The notes beneath the pieces were generated by a model. That model was not told the DNA's origin and ran no database searches. It saw nothing but the letters and a program-made list of their open reading frames with translations. The position numbers and the translations under genes were made by a program. A stretch of 8,061 nucleotides of DNA from Haloquadratum sp. J07HQX50 (lineage in GTDB: Archaea; Halobacteriota; Halobacteria; Halobacteriales; Haloferacaceae): NCBI GenBank assembly GCA_000416005.1, contig KE356562.1:548674-556734 (forward strand), read 5' to 3'. Positions within the stretch are counted from its first letter, which is position 1; every line of letters starts with the position of its first letter. Below, piece after piece: positions 1 through 6,754 of the stretch.

Positions 1-1105
1 GAATCAATTGATTCGACTTCGCTGCTGCTTCAATATTTCTGATGTTTCCTTCAGCAATATTGATATCTGCGATAATTGTACAATCTGCGTCACGTATCAT
101 CGACTCAGCCATTTCCTTATCAGAGACCGAGACTGGTGCGTATGGATCGACTGTCTGGACAGGAATATCAAGTCGGTGTGCAGTTTCCGCATCCCTACCG
201 CCGGTTTGAACAACTCCGCAGCTGAGCGTGTAACCTGCCATCTGTAAGTCATGCAAAAGCGGTGTCGCAGCTCCACCGCCGCCGATTACATGAATATGTG
301 CATCGCGTTCACATGAGGATGGATCTGATGCCAGAGTCCGAACTGAGACCGACCCTGTCACAGGGTCATCAAATACGACTGCTGTCGCATCAAACGCCTG
401 CTCAATAATTGATTCTGTGAGCACTGACCGAGGGGGTCCAAACGCGATGATCTCACCACTAACAATGACAGCAAGTAGGTCGCAATATTGTGCAGCCAGG
501 TTTAAATCGTGAATAGCAGCGATGACTGTCTTCCCCTCAACTAATAGTTCACGGACTAACTGAAGCGTGCGGACCTGATGATGTATGTCGAGACTTGCTG
601 TCGGTTCATCAAGTAATAATAGTGGGGTCTCTTGTGCAAGAGCTCGCGCGAGCATGACACGTTGACGTTCGCCGCCTGAAAGTGTCGTAATTGATCTCTC
701 TGTGAATTGGGCCACACTCGCACGAACCAGCGCCTGCTCAACCGCAGCCGCGTCTTCGGTATCAAATCCTCCGAATCGATTCCGATACGGAGTTCGACCC
801 ATCTCAACGATGGTTTCAACATCAAAATCAAATGCCACGCCTGTGTCTTGATGAACAGTTGCAACGGTCCGGCTCACCGCCTTGGAGGTCAATTCGGACA
901 TCGCTCGGTCATTGATGCGGATCTCACCTCTGTGCGCGGCAAGTGTGCCATTGAGTGTGCGAAGAAGAGTCGTTTTGCCAGCCCCATTTGGGCCGACCAA
1001 TCCAATAAACTTCCTCTCGGGGACCTCCCAGTCAATAGAGTCAAGAACGGTAACGTCGCCAAACCGCACAAATAGGCCCTGAATTTCGACACACGTTGAA
1101 CTCAC
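1..1105 (-). CDS. btuD: Cobalamin-type ABC importer ATPase BtuD (3' end outside window)
   Basis: This is the ATP-binding subunit of an ABC importer, probably for cobalamin, acting at the cytoplasmic face of the membrane with BtuC. The 368 visible residues show Walker A GPNGAGKTT (38-46), Q-loop Gln86, signature LSGGERQ (142-148), Walker B LLLLDEP (162-168) and switch His199. The ATPase domain ends near residue 240. A further 125 or more residues follow, with a glycine-rich HVIGGGGAA turn (271-280) after a predicted strand and an Asp-rich alternating strand/helix pattern, resembling a Rossmann-like fold. Ordinary BtuD/FecE ATPases are about 250 residues; a long tail is, from memory, typical of haloarchaeal BtuD. 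The start is GTG at 1105, chosen because it overlaps the btuC stop as GTGA and has GGAGGT nine bases upstream. The gene continues past the left edge. Haem or siderophore uptake is the main alternative to B12. Confidence 0.9.
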   Translation of the reverse strand, partial: MSSTCVEIQGLFVRFGDVTVLDSIDWEVPERKFIGLVGPNGAGKTTLLRTLNGTLAAHRGEIRINDRAMSELTSKAVSRTVATVHQDTGVAFDFDVETIVEMGRTPYRNRFGGFDTEDAAAVEQALVRASVAQFTERSITTLSGGERQRVMLARALAQETPLLLLDEPTASLDIHHQVRTLQLVRELLVEGKTVIAAIHDLNLAAQYCDLLAVIVSGEIIAFGPPRSVLTESIIEQAFDATAVVFDDPVTGSVSVRTLASDPSSCERDAHIHVIGGGGAATPLLHDLQMAGYTLSCGVVQTGGRDAETAHRLDIPVQTVDPYAPVSVSDKEMAESMIRDADCTIIADINIAEGNIRNIEAAAKSNQLI

Positions 1106-2181
1106 AGGCGGGTTACCTCCTGGCGACGAAGTAAATAAAGGAAAAACGGGGCACCGAGTGCAGCAGTGACAATTCCAACAGGCACCTCAACAGCACCAGA
1201 ACGTGCAAGTGTGTCAGTTGCAACGAGGAACGAAGCACCAGCCAATGCGCTAGTTGGGAGCAAGATTCGATGGTCTGGTCCGACAAGGAGTCGCATCACA
1301 TGTGGAACAATTAGGCCAACAAATCCAATAACTCCAGTGACTGCAACTGCGGTAGCGGTGATTATACTAGCAGCTGTCAGCAGGATTCGCTTTGTCCGCT
1401 CAACTTCAACTCCGATTGCCGAAGCGTCTTTCTCGCCCAGTAGTAGCACGTTGAGCTCATGCGTGTAAAACAGCAATCCGGCGAATACCGGTGGCACAAT
1501 CAAGATAGCCGCCTCCACATCGGTCCACGTTGTCCCGCCAAGGTGACCCATCAACCAGTAGACGACGCGGCGGAGACTCTTGCCACTGAATAGTAACATG
1601 AAGGAGATGACTGCCCCAAGAAATGTTTGAACTGCGACACCTGCGAGTAAAAGCGTCGCAGTCGGTGTCTCACCGTTGCGAGTAGCGATGAGATAGACAG
1701 CAAAGGCTGTGAGCAGTGCTGTAATGAATGCAGCCCCCTGTAGCTCAATTCCGACTGGCAGTGAGAGTGGGAGAATAATCGTCGCAACTGCCCCGACAGC
1801 TGCTCCGGAGGACACGCCGATAATTGATGGATCAGCCATCGGGTTTCTAAAGAATCCCTGCATAACCGTCCCAGCGCTTGCCAGTGCAAATCCAACAAGG
1901 CCTGCTAAAACGATACGTGGTAATCGAATATCGATAACAATGGTACGGAGAGGCTGCTCAATCGGGTATGCAAGTAACGGAATCACAGAGTCGATGAGGA
2001 TGTACGTGACAGTCACGGGTGGAATTGCGACAGGACCAATTCCAGCACTTGCAATGACAGTGATGATAAGTAATCCGCTGAGTGCAGCCGACCAGGCTGT
2101 TGTCCGAGTGTGAACTGTCACATCATCCGCAATCAGATTTTCATCAGCTAAACACTTGTTGTATACCGTTGTTCGTGACAT
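1102..2181 (-). CDS. btuC: Cobalamin-type ABC importer permease BtuC
   Basis: This is a FecCD/BtuC-family permease, the membrane channel of a B12/Fe-chelate importer. About ten hydrophobic segments are visible. Counting from the ATG at 2181, family motifs include LPRIVLAG (about 87-94), GTVMQGFFRNPMADP (about 104-118), the coupling-helix region LGEKDASAIGVE (about 248-259) and GFVGLIVPH (about 286-294). The length of 359 residues is slightly above the usual 330-350. It overlaps btuD by four bases, so the two form one operon. No btuF binding-protein gene is visible upstream; instead the end of an IS200/IS605 element abuts the start. The frame stays open upstream to a TTG at 2214, but those codons are IS sequence. 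The ATG at 2181 is itself in the IS end, with GGGAGG directly against it and no usable spacing. GTG at 2121 is a real alternative (339 residues). The family call is firm; the start is uncertain. Confidence 0.88.
   Translation of the reverse strand: MSRTTVYNKCLADENLIADDVTVHTRTTAWSAALSGLLIITVIASAGIGPVAIPPVTVTYILIDSVIPLLAYPIEQPLRTIVIDIRLPRIVLAGLVGFALASAGTVMQGFFRNPMADPSIIGVSSGAAVGAVATIILPLSLPVGIELQGAAFITALLTAFAVYLIATRNGETPTATLLLAGVAVQTFLGAVISFMLLFSGKSLRRVVYWLMGHLGGTTWTDVEAAILIVPPVFAGLLFYTHELNVLLLGEKDASAIGVEVERTKRILLTAASIITATAVAVTGVIGFVGLIVPHVMRLLVGPDHRILLPTSALAGASFLVATDTLARSGAVEVPVGIVTAALGAPFFLYLLRRQEVTRL
1115..1120 (-). promoter_or_regulatory. Shine-Dalgarno site for btuD
   Basis: GGAGGT on the minus strand ends nine bases before the GTG at 1105. 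It lies inside the last codons of btuC, so btuD is probably translated by re-initiation or coupling after btuC. It is the main reason for choosing the GTG start. Confidence 0.7.
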
Positions 2182-2260
2182 CCTCCCTGCGGTGAACGTC
2201 GGGGCTTCCCACAAGGCCCGGAGTCGAGAATAGAGGGATTCCGTCGTGAGACGAAGAGTG
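2175..2260 (-). ncRNA. TnpB guide-RNA-like (omega RNA/sotRNA) 3' end, IS200/IS605 right end
   Basis: Read on the minus strand, GGAATCCC (2242-2235) is followed by GGGAAGCCCCGACG, a short TTCA turn, CCGCAGGGAGG and the terminal GATGTCAC ending at 2175. This order (GGAATCC, then a GAAGCC hairpin, then GAGGATGTCAC) is, from memory, the recurring right end of haloarchaeal IS1341-type TnpB elements, where sense-overlapping RNAs that are TnpB guide scaffolds end. The stem here is imperfect (CCC/GGG and CG/CG pairs), so it may be decaying. The first bases after the boundary, where a guide would start, are btuC leader or coding sequence. Expression cannot be judged from sequence. Confidence 0.5.
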
Positions 2261-2470
2261 CCACGCGTTATCCCTTCATTCGGAGTACCTTGCTTGTTTT
2301 CTGACAGTATCCACAGCCGGGGATACCGTCGACTGAGTGGAACTCTCGAGACTGTCTCATTACATCGGTGTGACCGCCTCGGTTCGTCTCACAGACGGCC
2401 TGTATCCGTGTCGATGACTTGTATCCTCGCCGGATGGGGTTTGAGCGCCTATTCCGCACGCACATAGCTC
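2175..2470 (-). mobile_element. Decayed IS200/IS605 (IS1341-type) 3' remnant
   Basis: Upstream of the guide-RNA-like end the minus strand reads, in broken frames, like the tail of a TnpB gene. One 65-codon open stretch (2465-2268) ends in a Cys-rich patch GCGYC and stop; another frame gives AVDTVRKQARYSE, reminiscent of the low-complexity C-terminus of haloarchaeal TnpB. No RuvC motif or complete zinc ribbon is readable, so only the 3' part can remain. The element boundary on the btuC side (2175) is much clearer than the other. Assignment rests mainly on the terminal signature; the protein similarity is weak. Confidence 0.4.
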
Positions 2471-2488
2471 ACTCAACGCACGGCTTCG

Positions 2489-2547
2489 GTGAGGTCTAAG
2501 TGAATTCCGGTCAGACCAGTGTCAGGACTCAGAGAGAAAGACCTCAC
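2489..2547. repeat. 9-base inverted repeat, 41-base spacer
   Basis: GTGAGGTCT at 2489-2497 is matched exactly by AGACCTCAC at 2539-2547. It lies in the gene-free stretch between the IS remnant and the thioredoxin promoter. It could be a decayed element end, an operator or chance. Apart from this, positions 2471-2740 show no gene, RNA or array that I can recognise. Confidence 0.3.
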
Positions 2548-2740
2548 TATGGAAAGTAACTCATGCGAGAGGGAGGAATCGGCACGAAAAAATCACGTCA
2601 CAGACTGAATACAGAAATCGTATCTCCAACGACTGATAAGCTGATCCGTTCGACTGAGGCGTAATATCATCAGTTGGCTTTCTGGCCGACCAAATTGTGT
2701 GAGTACATGCGAGGATAGTATTGGAATAATCGTACAAAAC

Positions 2741-2751
2741 TATTTTATTTA
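2741..2751 (+). promoter_or_regulatory. TATA box of the thioredoxin gene
   Basis: TATTTTATTTA is centred about 26 bases before the ATG at 2773, the archaeal TATA-to-start distance. Transcription would therefore begin at or next to the start codon, giving a leaderless mRNA; no Shine-Dalgarno sequence is present, which agrees. Confidence 0.65.
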
Positions 2752-2772
2752 TGCCACATTAATCATACAACC

Positions 2773-3210
2773 ATGGGCGAAACTGGTTCAACCGACGAGC
2801 TGAGTAAAATTAGAGAGAAAAAGCGCGAGAGACTACAGTCTCGACTGAATAAAGCAGGTGATGAGACCAAATCTGAGAGCGTATCACCTGCCCCCACAGA
2901 GCCATTACATATCACCAGCGAGAGCGAATTCGAAAAAACCATCAGCTCATACGATATCGTACTGGTAGATTTCTACGCAGATTGGTGCGGCCCATGTAAG
3001 ATGTTAGAGCCGACCGTTGAGTCCATTGCCGAATCAACGAGGGCCGCGGTTGCAAAAGTGGATATTGATCAGCACCAGCAATTGGCTCAACAATTCCAAG
3101 TGCGTGGTGTCCCAACGTTACTGCTGTTTGAAAATGGAGAGACTGTTGAACAGATCGTTGGTGTTCGCGATGAGCCGACACTCCGTTCGCTGATTGAGCA
3201 GTACGTGTAA
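2773..3210 (+). CDS. Thioredoxin with charged N-terminal extension
   Basis: This is a cytoplasmic thiol-disulfide oxidoreductase of 145 residues. The thioredoxin fold runs from about residue 46 to 145: strand VLVDFYADWCGPCK carries the WCGPC redox site (71-75), followed by KVDID (95-99) and the cis-proline loop RGVPTLLLF (Pro114), then a C-terminal helix. Classical thioredoxins are about 105-110 residues; the extra 45 at the front begin with a charged stretch, LSKIREKKRERLQSRL (about 10-25), which should form an amphipathic or coiled-coil helix, then a Ser/Pro/Glu linker. There is no signal peptide or membrane anchor. The ATG is supported by the TATA box about 26 bases upstream. The gene stands alone, flanked by IS remnants, and its reductase partner is not in the window. 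The function of the extension is unknown. Confidence 0.93.
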   Translation: MGETGSTDELSKIREKKRERLQSRLNKAGDETKSESVSPAPTEPLHITSESEFEKTISSYDIVLVDFYADWCGPCKMLEPTVESIAESTRAAVAKVDIDQHQQLAQQFQVRGVPTLLLFENGETVEQIVGVRDEPTLRSLIEQYV

Positions 3211-3211
3211 T

Positions 3212-3229
3212 GTCGGTTCTGACACCGAC
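3212..3229 (+). terminator. Hairpin after the thioredoxin stop
   Basis: GTCGGT (3212-3217) pairs with ACCGAC (3224-3229) across a six-base loop, starting one base after the stop codon. There is no T-run directly after it. It may mark the 3' end of the transcript but is short. Confidence 0.35.
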
Positions 3230-3265
3230 GAGAGTTAGTTGACGCAGTGGTGACTACAGCTGCAA

Positions 3266-3420
3266 TTGATATCCCCCGGCGCCTGGAGGCGCGAGAATCC
3301 TGAGCGGTGGGATATGACGGTTTGTAGTCAATCATCTGTTCACTCGACGAAAATCCGTGGCATAACCCACGAAGGGAGACTCCAAGCTGTGCCAACCACC
3401 TAAGGACTCCCATCTTCACC
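3266..3420 (-). mobile_element. tnpB 3' remnant with guide-RNA-like terminal hairpin
   Basis: Read on the minus strand, a decayed TnpB tail (in-frame pieces such as LGVSLRGLCHGFSSSEQ and MIDYKPSYPTAQ) runs into GGATTCTCGCGCC, a TCCA loop, GGCGCCGGGGGATATCAA. GGCGC (3292-3288) and GCGCC (3283-3279) form a perfect five-base stem with a four-base loop. The order GGAATTC/TCTCGC-hairpin-GGGGGATATCAA closely parallels the GAGGATGTCAA-type right end of haloarchaeal IS200/IS605 elements. It points away from the tnpA remnant at 3429, as in IS605-like elements with divergent genes. Almost all of tnpB is deleted. The call rests on pattern recognition, not a database match. Confidence 0.55.
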
Positions 3421-3428
3421 TAAAACAG

Positions 3429-3743
3429 GTGCAGACTCGGAGTTACTTTCGTTCATTTCGAGGCGAATGTTTTTTTCCTGTCACGTCAATATTGCATGCC
3501 CCCTACATCTCGCCTGACCGCGTACACCTGTTCGTCTCCACTCAGCTGAGACACTCACCGAGTGAGATTATATGGACAGTCAAAACCATCACGGCGCGGG
3601 AGGTGTCGGAACAGCACGAGCCGTTTTTGCGAGACTACCCGTGGAACGGTGGGTTTTACGAGGAATCGTACTACGTTGGGACGGCAGGCGATGCTTCGAC
3701 CGATACAATTGAACAGTGTATCAAGCGAACAGAACGCATTTAA
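3429..3743 (+). pseudogene. tnpA: Decayed IS200/IS605 tyrosine transposase TnpA
   Basis: The 104-codon frame carries the core of a Y1 (HUH) single-strand transposase: ISPDRVHLFVSTQ, then HSPSEIIWTVKTITAREV and, near the end, ESYYVGTAGDASTDTIEQ, which holds the region of the catalytic tyrosine. In active TnpA the first motif is DHVHL, two metal-binding histidines. Here the first is Arg (CGC for CAC, one transition), so catalysis should be lost. The N-terminal 30 or so residues expected of a roughly 130-residue TnpA are missing or scrambled (CFFPVTSILHAPY has no family resemblance), and no promoter is evident. It lies divergent to the tnpB remnant at 3266-3420, so both likely come from one element. 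Identity as TnpA is secure; inactivity is inferred from the lost His and the N-terminus. Confidence 0.85.
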
Positions 3744-3935
3744 GCGACTCACGGGCTTCACCTTCAGGGTCAACTGAAAGTGGTTTGAGACGCAAAGCGC
3801 CATCCTGGGAACGGGAACCGCCGATTTCCAATCGAGAACCACCCCGAGGCACCCGACCTGCTCCGCATGTAAAAGGTTGGATAGAGAGCGGAATATGCAG
3901 CCGCGCAGTCGAATAGTGGTTGGTGTAGGGTAGTG

Positions 3936-3985
3936 TCGTGTCGGACTCATCCTGACCCTGAGGCGTCAGGCATTCTCCTTAATTC
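3936..3985. repeat. Subterminal hairpin, probable other end of the IS remnant
   Basis: CCTGAC (3952-3957) pairs perfectly with GTCAGG (3966-3971) around an eight-base loop, flanked by CGGACTCAT on one side and CATTCTCC on the other. This layout resembles the imperfect hairpins that TnpA recognises at IS200/IS605 ends. A smaller candidate (CACCTTCAGGGT) follows the tnpA stop near 3756-3768. The remaining sequence from 3744 to 4026 holds no gene that I can support. It could instead be a terminator or operator ahead of the gene at 4057. Confidence 0.4.
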
Positions 3986-4026
3986 TGAATAATAGTAGGC
4001 ACGCTTCGCAGAAATTGACAGAAGGG

Positions 4027-4038
4027 TTTTATTTAAAT
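4027..4038 (+). promoter_or_regulatory. TATA box of the membrane protein gene
   Basis: TTTTATTTAAAT is centred about 25 bases before the GTG at 4057. The distance fits a leaderless archaeal transcript and decides the start, as there is no Shine-Dalgarno sequence. Confidence 0.65.
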
Positions 4039-4056
4039 TTGGGATAATCCTCAAGT

Positions 4057-4692
4057 GTGCAACTGCCGCCACACATCAGTCCAGCACTTGTGATTGGAAT
4101 CGGGTGTCTCTGTTTGACAGTCTGGGCAACTCGTGTAACGATACGGATGCGAGGATATCCAGCAGGGATACAGCTCTTGACAATTCCCCAATATTTAATC
4201 GGTCAGCTTCGAGAGGATATGGCCAGTGGAGGTCTCCCAGCGCTCAGTTGGGTGTTCTTTAGTATCTGGTCAGTAGGCGTTTCAGGCTTGCACTTTTGGG
4301 GGGTGATCTACGGTATTTACACCGCAATCGGTTGGTGGGATCTGATGACGCATGCGATGGGTGGGTTTGGGGTCGCTGGGATCTTAGCACTCATGACACG
4401 AAAATCGACACGTGAATATCCGAGTTGGCTCATCCCGGGTGTGTTTGCGATTGGGGCTGGGTTCGAGGTCTATGAATTTTTATTCAAATCATTCTGGCAT
4501 CACTGGAGCCTCCAGTTCTATATTACTGACACGATTGTTGATCTGATTATCAACACAAGCGGAGCTGTTGTCGTCGTGATTGCAGTGGTGACATACGCTC
4601 GTGTCGGTGAGGATGAATTGTCATCGCGCACCGAGCTTTCAGATACAGAGTCAAAAACTGTCGATTCAACGACCAGCTCAAGATTTAGATAA
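4057..4692 (+). CDS. Polytopic membrane protein, resembles DUF2238/YjdF-type proteins
   Basis: I do not know the function of this 211-residue protein. Hydrophobic segments lie at about 8-25, 63-90, 98-113, 124-142 and 165-181, so about five membrane helices are likely, followed by a hydrophilic Ser/Thr/Glu-rich cytoplasmic or external tail (183-211). Polar residues inside or beside helices are notable: WWDLMTHAMGG (93-103, with Asp95 and His99), FEVYEF (136-141, two Glu) and TDTIVDLIIN (157-166, two Asp and an Asn). The arrangement of D..xxH, E..E and D...D...N..GA resembles the DUF2238/YjdF family, of unknown role, as far as I can judge by eye. The start is GTG at 4057, set by the TATA box. 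It converges on the helicase gene, stop codons one base apart, so the two are not co-transcribed. Acidic residues in the tail suit a halophile. Confidence 0.8.
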   Translation: MQLPPHISPALVIGIGCLCLTVWATRVTIRMRGYPAGIQLLTIPQYLIGQLREDMASGGLPALSWVFFSIWSVGVSGLHFWGVIYGIYTAIGWWDLMTHAMGGFGVAGILALMTRKSTREYPSWLIPGVFAIGAGFEVYEFLFKSFWHHWSLQFYITDTIVDLIINTSGAVVVVIAVVTYARVGEDELSSRTELSDTESKTVDSTTSSRFR

Positions 4693-4693
4693 A

Positions 4694-6739
4694 TCAATCT
4701 TGCTCGTCAATGAGTGGAGATTCCGTCTCCATTCTCTCGAAGAGAGATTGGTGAATGCGGTCAAAGACTGCCATTTCGGTCTCCAACGACATCGTGCGCA
4801 TGATTGCATCGGTTGCTCCACACAGCCATGTCGTGCGCTCAAGATATGTTTCGATATCTCCGGGGCCGACCTGAAAGTCGCTGGTAAGTGCTGATATTTC
4901 TGTTCCATCAAGTAGCTCGGCCACAATACGCACGATCTTTACTGAGCTCAGCCACGCCTCAAATGGCGAAGCATCTTCAACTGTGGTTGTGAATTGGTTG
5001 GCATTTCGCATCGCAAATCGATAGGTGGTAGCACGCTCTTTATTCCCAAGATATGTCGTATACATATCCGGCGTCGAACAGATCAACTCGAGTGCAGTGA
5101 GCGGCGTGATATTCGATGTACTCATTTCGTGCATTGTTTTGATGCCGCGGCGAAGTTGCGCGCCAGTAGTCGGTGTCAAATACTGCTTGGAGACAGTTCT
5201 CCCTATTTGAGTAGCCGATATCGACCCATCACCTGATTCGATCAAGGACATCGAAATAAGATCTGAAATAGCCGACTCAACGTGAGACTGAAGCGTTTGT
5301 GTGCCAGATTCATGCGCAAAAAAGGTTCCTGTGAGTACTTGGATAACCTCTGTGGTAGATGCAGCAAATCCGCTTGCGATGATGGCTAGCACGTGTGTCT
5401 GGAGCGGATCCTCTGCTGGTAATTGTGAGTGCACTGCTTCGGGACCGGCCTCTATGTATCGCTGCCAGAGCGCATATCGATCTGTCTCAAAGTCACGTGC
5501 GTCCATGACTGAGGATTCGGTCGTATTGAGATGGCCTGTATCGATATCCCCTATGAGTACTGCCTCGCCGTAAGGGTCAAGATGTGGACGGCCAGCCCGG
5601 CCACACATCTGATGAACTTCCATCACAGGAAGTGCCTCCATACTGTCTCCACTGAATCGCTCAAGATCGCGAATGACGACCCGGCGGGCGGGGACATTGA
5701 CTCCGGCTGCCAGTGTTGGTGTCGCACAAATGACCCGAAGTGTGCGGTCTCGGAATGCTTTTTCAACTAGCTCACGATGCGAATTTCTGAGTCCTGCGTG
5801 GTGAAAGGCGACACCAGTCTCTGCACAGGCAGCAAGTTGACGACTCACTGCTGAGCTACCACTGTCCATGATCGAAGCGCGAAGCTCCGGACAGCTATCG
5901 AATGACTCTGAGAGAAGGTGTTCTGCAAGCGCTTCTGCCTGTTGTCGCGATCGAACGAACGCCAAGCATTGCCCACCAGATGCAGTTGCTTGCTTGATAA
6001 GTTCACGAGTGATAATTGTATCAAGATCGGGATCGAAATCAGTGCTTGCCTTGTCGTCGAGTGAGCCTGTGCCCACTGAGAGACGATTTCCATCGTCGAA
6101 TAGGACTGCGTCATCAGCAGGATTGTACAGGCCAGTTCGTAGCGAGACTGGTCGCCACGTCGAAGAAACGAGTGTCGCGTTTAGCCAATTGGCAATGGCT
6201 TCAGGATTGGCAATCGTCGCAGAGAGAGCGACGATCTGCAGACCAGGTGCGCGTTGCTGTAATGTTGCGACTATGACTTCGAGCGTCGGCCCGCGTGATT
6301 TACTCTCGACCAAGTGCACCTCGTCAATCACGACACACGCTAACCGTTCGATCCATGCTGCACCGTTGCGAATGGCAGCGTCTACTTTCTCTGCAGTGGC
6401 GACAATGATATCTGCTTGATCGACGGCCGTTGCTTCTGGTTCGACATCGCTGGTAGTAATACCTGCTGACACGTTGGGTAACGATTTGAAATGCTCATAC
6501 TTCTCACGTGCAAGCGCTCGAAGTGGGACGATATAGAGTCCAGGGCCACCGGCGGTTAACATCGCTAACTCCGCAATCAGTGTTTTTCCCGCAGCAGTCG
6601 GAATCGCAGCGACAACGTTCTCACCCCGTGTTACGCCAGCATCGACAGCCTCAGCCTGCGGTGGATAGAGACGCTCGATACCATCCGATCGAATCGAGTC
6701 TTTGACAGCTGGAGACACAGGCAGGTCACTGACGTCCAT
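4694..6739 (-). CDS. hel308: Hel308-family superfamily 2 DNA helicase, domain 5 not recognisable
   Basis: This is an ATP-dependent 3'-5' DNA helicase related to archaeal Hel308 and eukaryotic HelQ, which act at stalled forks and in recombination repair. The 681 residues show Q-motif LYPPQAEAV (24-32), Walker A AIPTAAGKT (45-53), Ia PLRALAREK (72-80), II DEVH (139-142), III ALSATIAN (171-178), IV AFVRSR (260-265), V TPTLAAGVNVP (340-350) and VI QMCGRAGRP (377-385). A winged-helix region and the ratchet domain follow, ending with VGPGDIETYLERTTWL (624-639). Canonical Hel308 continues with a helix-hairpin-helix, GVGRVRAR-like domain 5; none is visible, and the protein ends in an acidic tail about 40 residues later. 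Haloarchaea have more than one Hel308-like protein, so this is probably the shorter paralogue. The ATG at 6739 follows a TATA-like box by about 25 bases. The chain is intact. Confidence 0.93.
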   Translation of the reverse strand: MDVSDLPVSPAVKDSIRSDGIERLYPPQAEAVDAGVTRGENVVAAIPTAAGKTLIAELAMLTAGGPGLYIVPLRALAREKYEHFKSLPNVSAGITTSDVEPEATAVDQADIIVATAEKVDAAIRNGAAWIERLACVVIDEVHLVESKSRGPTLEVIVATLQQRAPGLQIVALSATIANPEAIANWLNATLVSSTWRPVSLRTGLYNPADDAVLFDDGNRLSVGTGSLDDKASTDFDPDLDTIITRELIKQATASGGQCLAFVRSRQQAEALAEHLLSESFDSCPELRASIMDSGSSAVSRQLAACAETGVAFHHAGLRNSHRELVEKAFRDRTLRVICATPTLAAGVNVPARRVVIRDLERFSGDSMEALPVMEVHQMCGRAGRPHLDPYGEAVLIGDIDTGHLNTTESSVMDARDFETDRYALWQRYIEAGPEAVHSQLPAEDPLQTHVLAIIASGFAASTTEVIQVLTGTFFAHESGTQTLQSHVESAISDLISMSLIESGDGSISATQIGRTVSKQYLTPTTGAQLRRGIKTMHEMSTSNITPLTALELICSTPDMYTTYLGNKERATTYRFAMRNANQFTTTVEDASPFEAWLSSVKIVRIVAELLDGTEISALTSDFQVGPGDIETYLERTTWLCGATDAIMRTMSLETEMAVFDRIHQSLFERMETESPLIDEQD

Positions 6740-6754
6740 TAGCTATTGTATGCA

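Noticed and set aside
2246..2467. Small Arg/Ser-rich open frame on the plus strand
   Set aside because: It is antisense to the IS remnant, with no promoter and no recognisable motif.
5868..6419. Open frame of 183 codons on the plus strand
   Set aside because: It is antisense to the helicase core motifs, Ser/Arg/Ala-rich as expected for an opposite-strand shadow, and lacks any domain.
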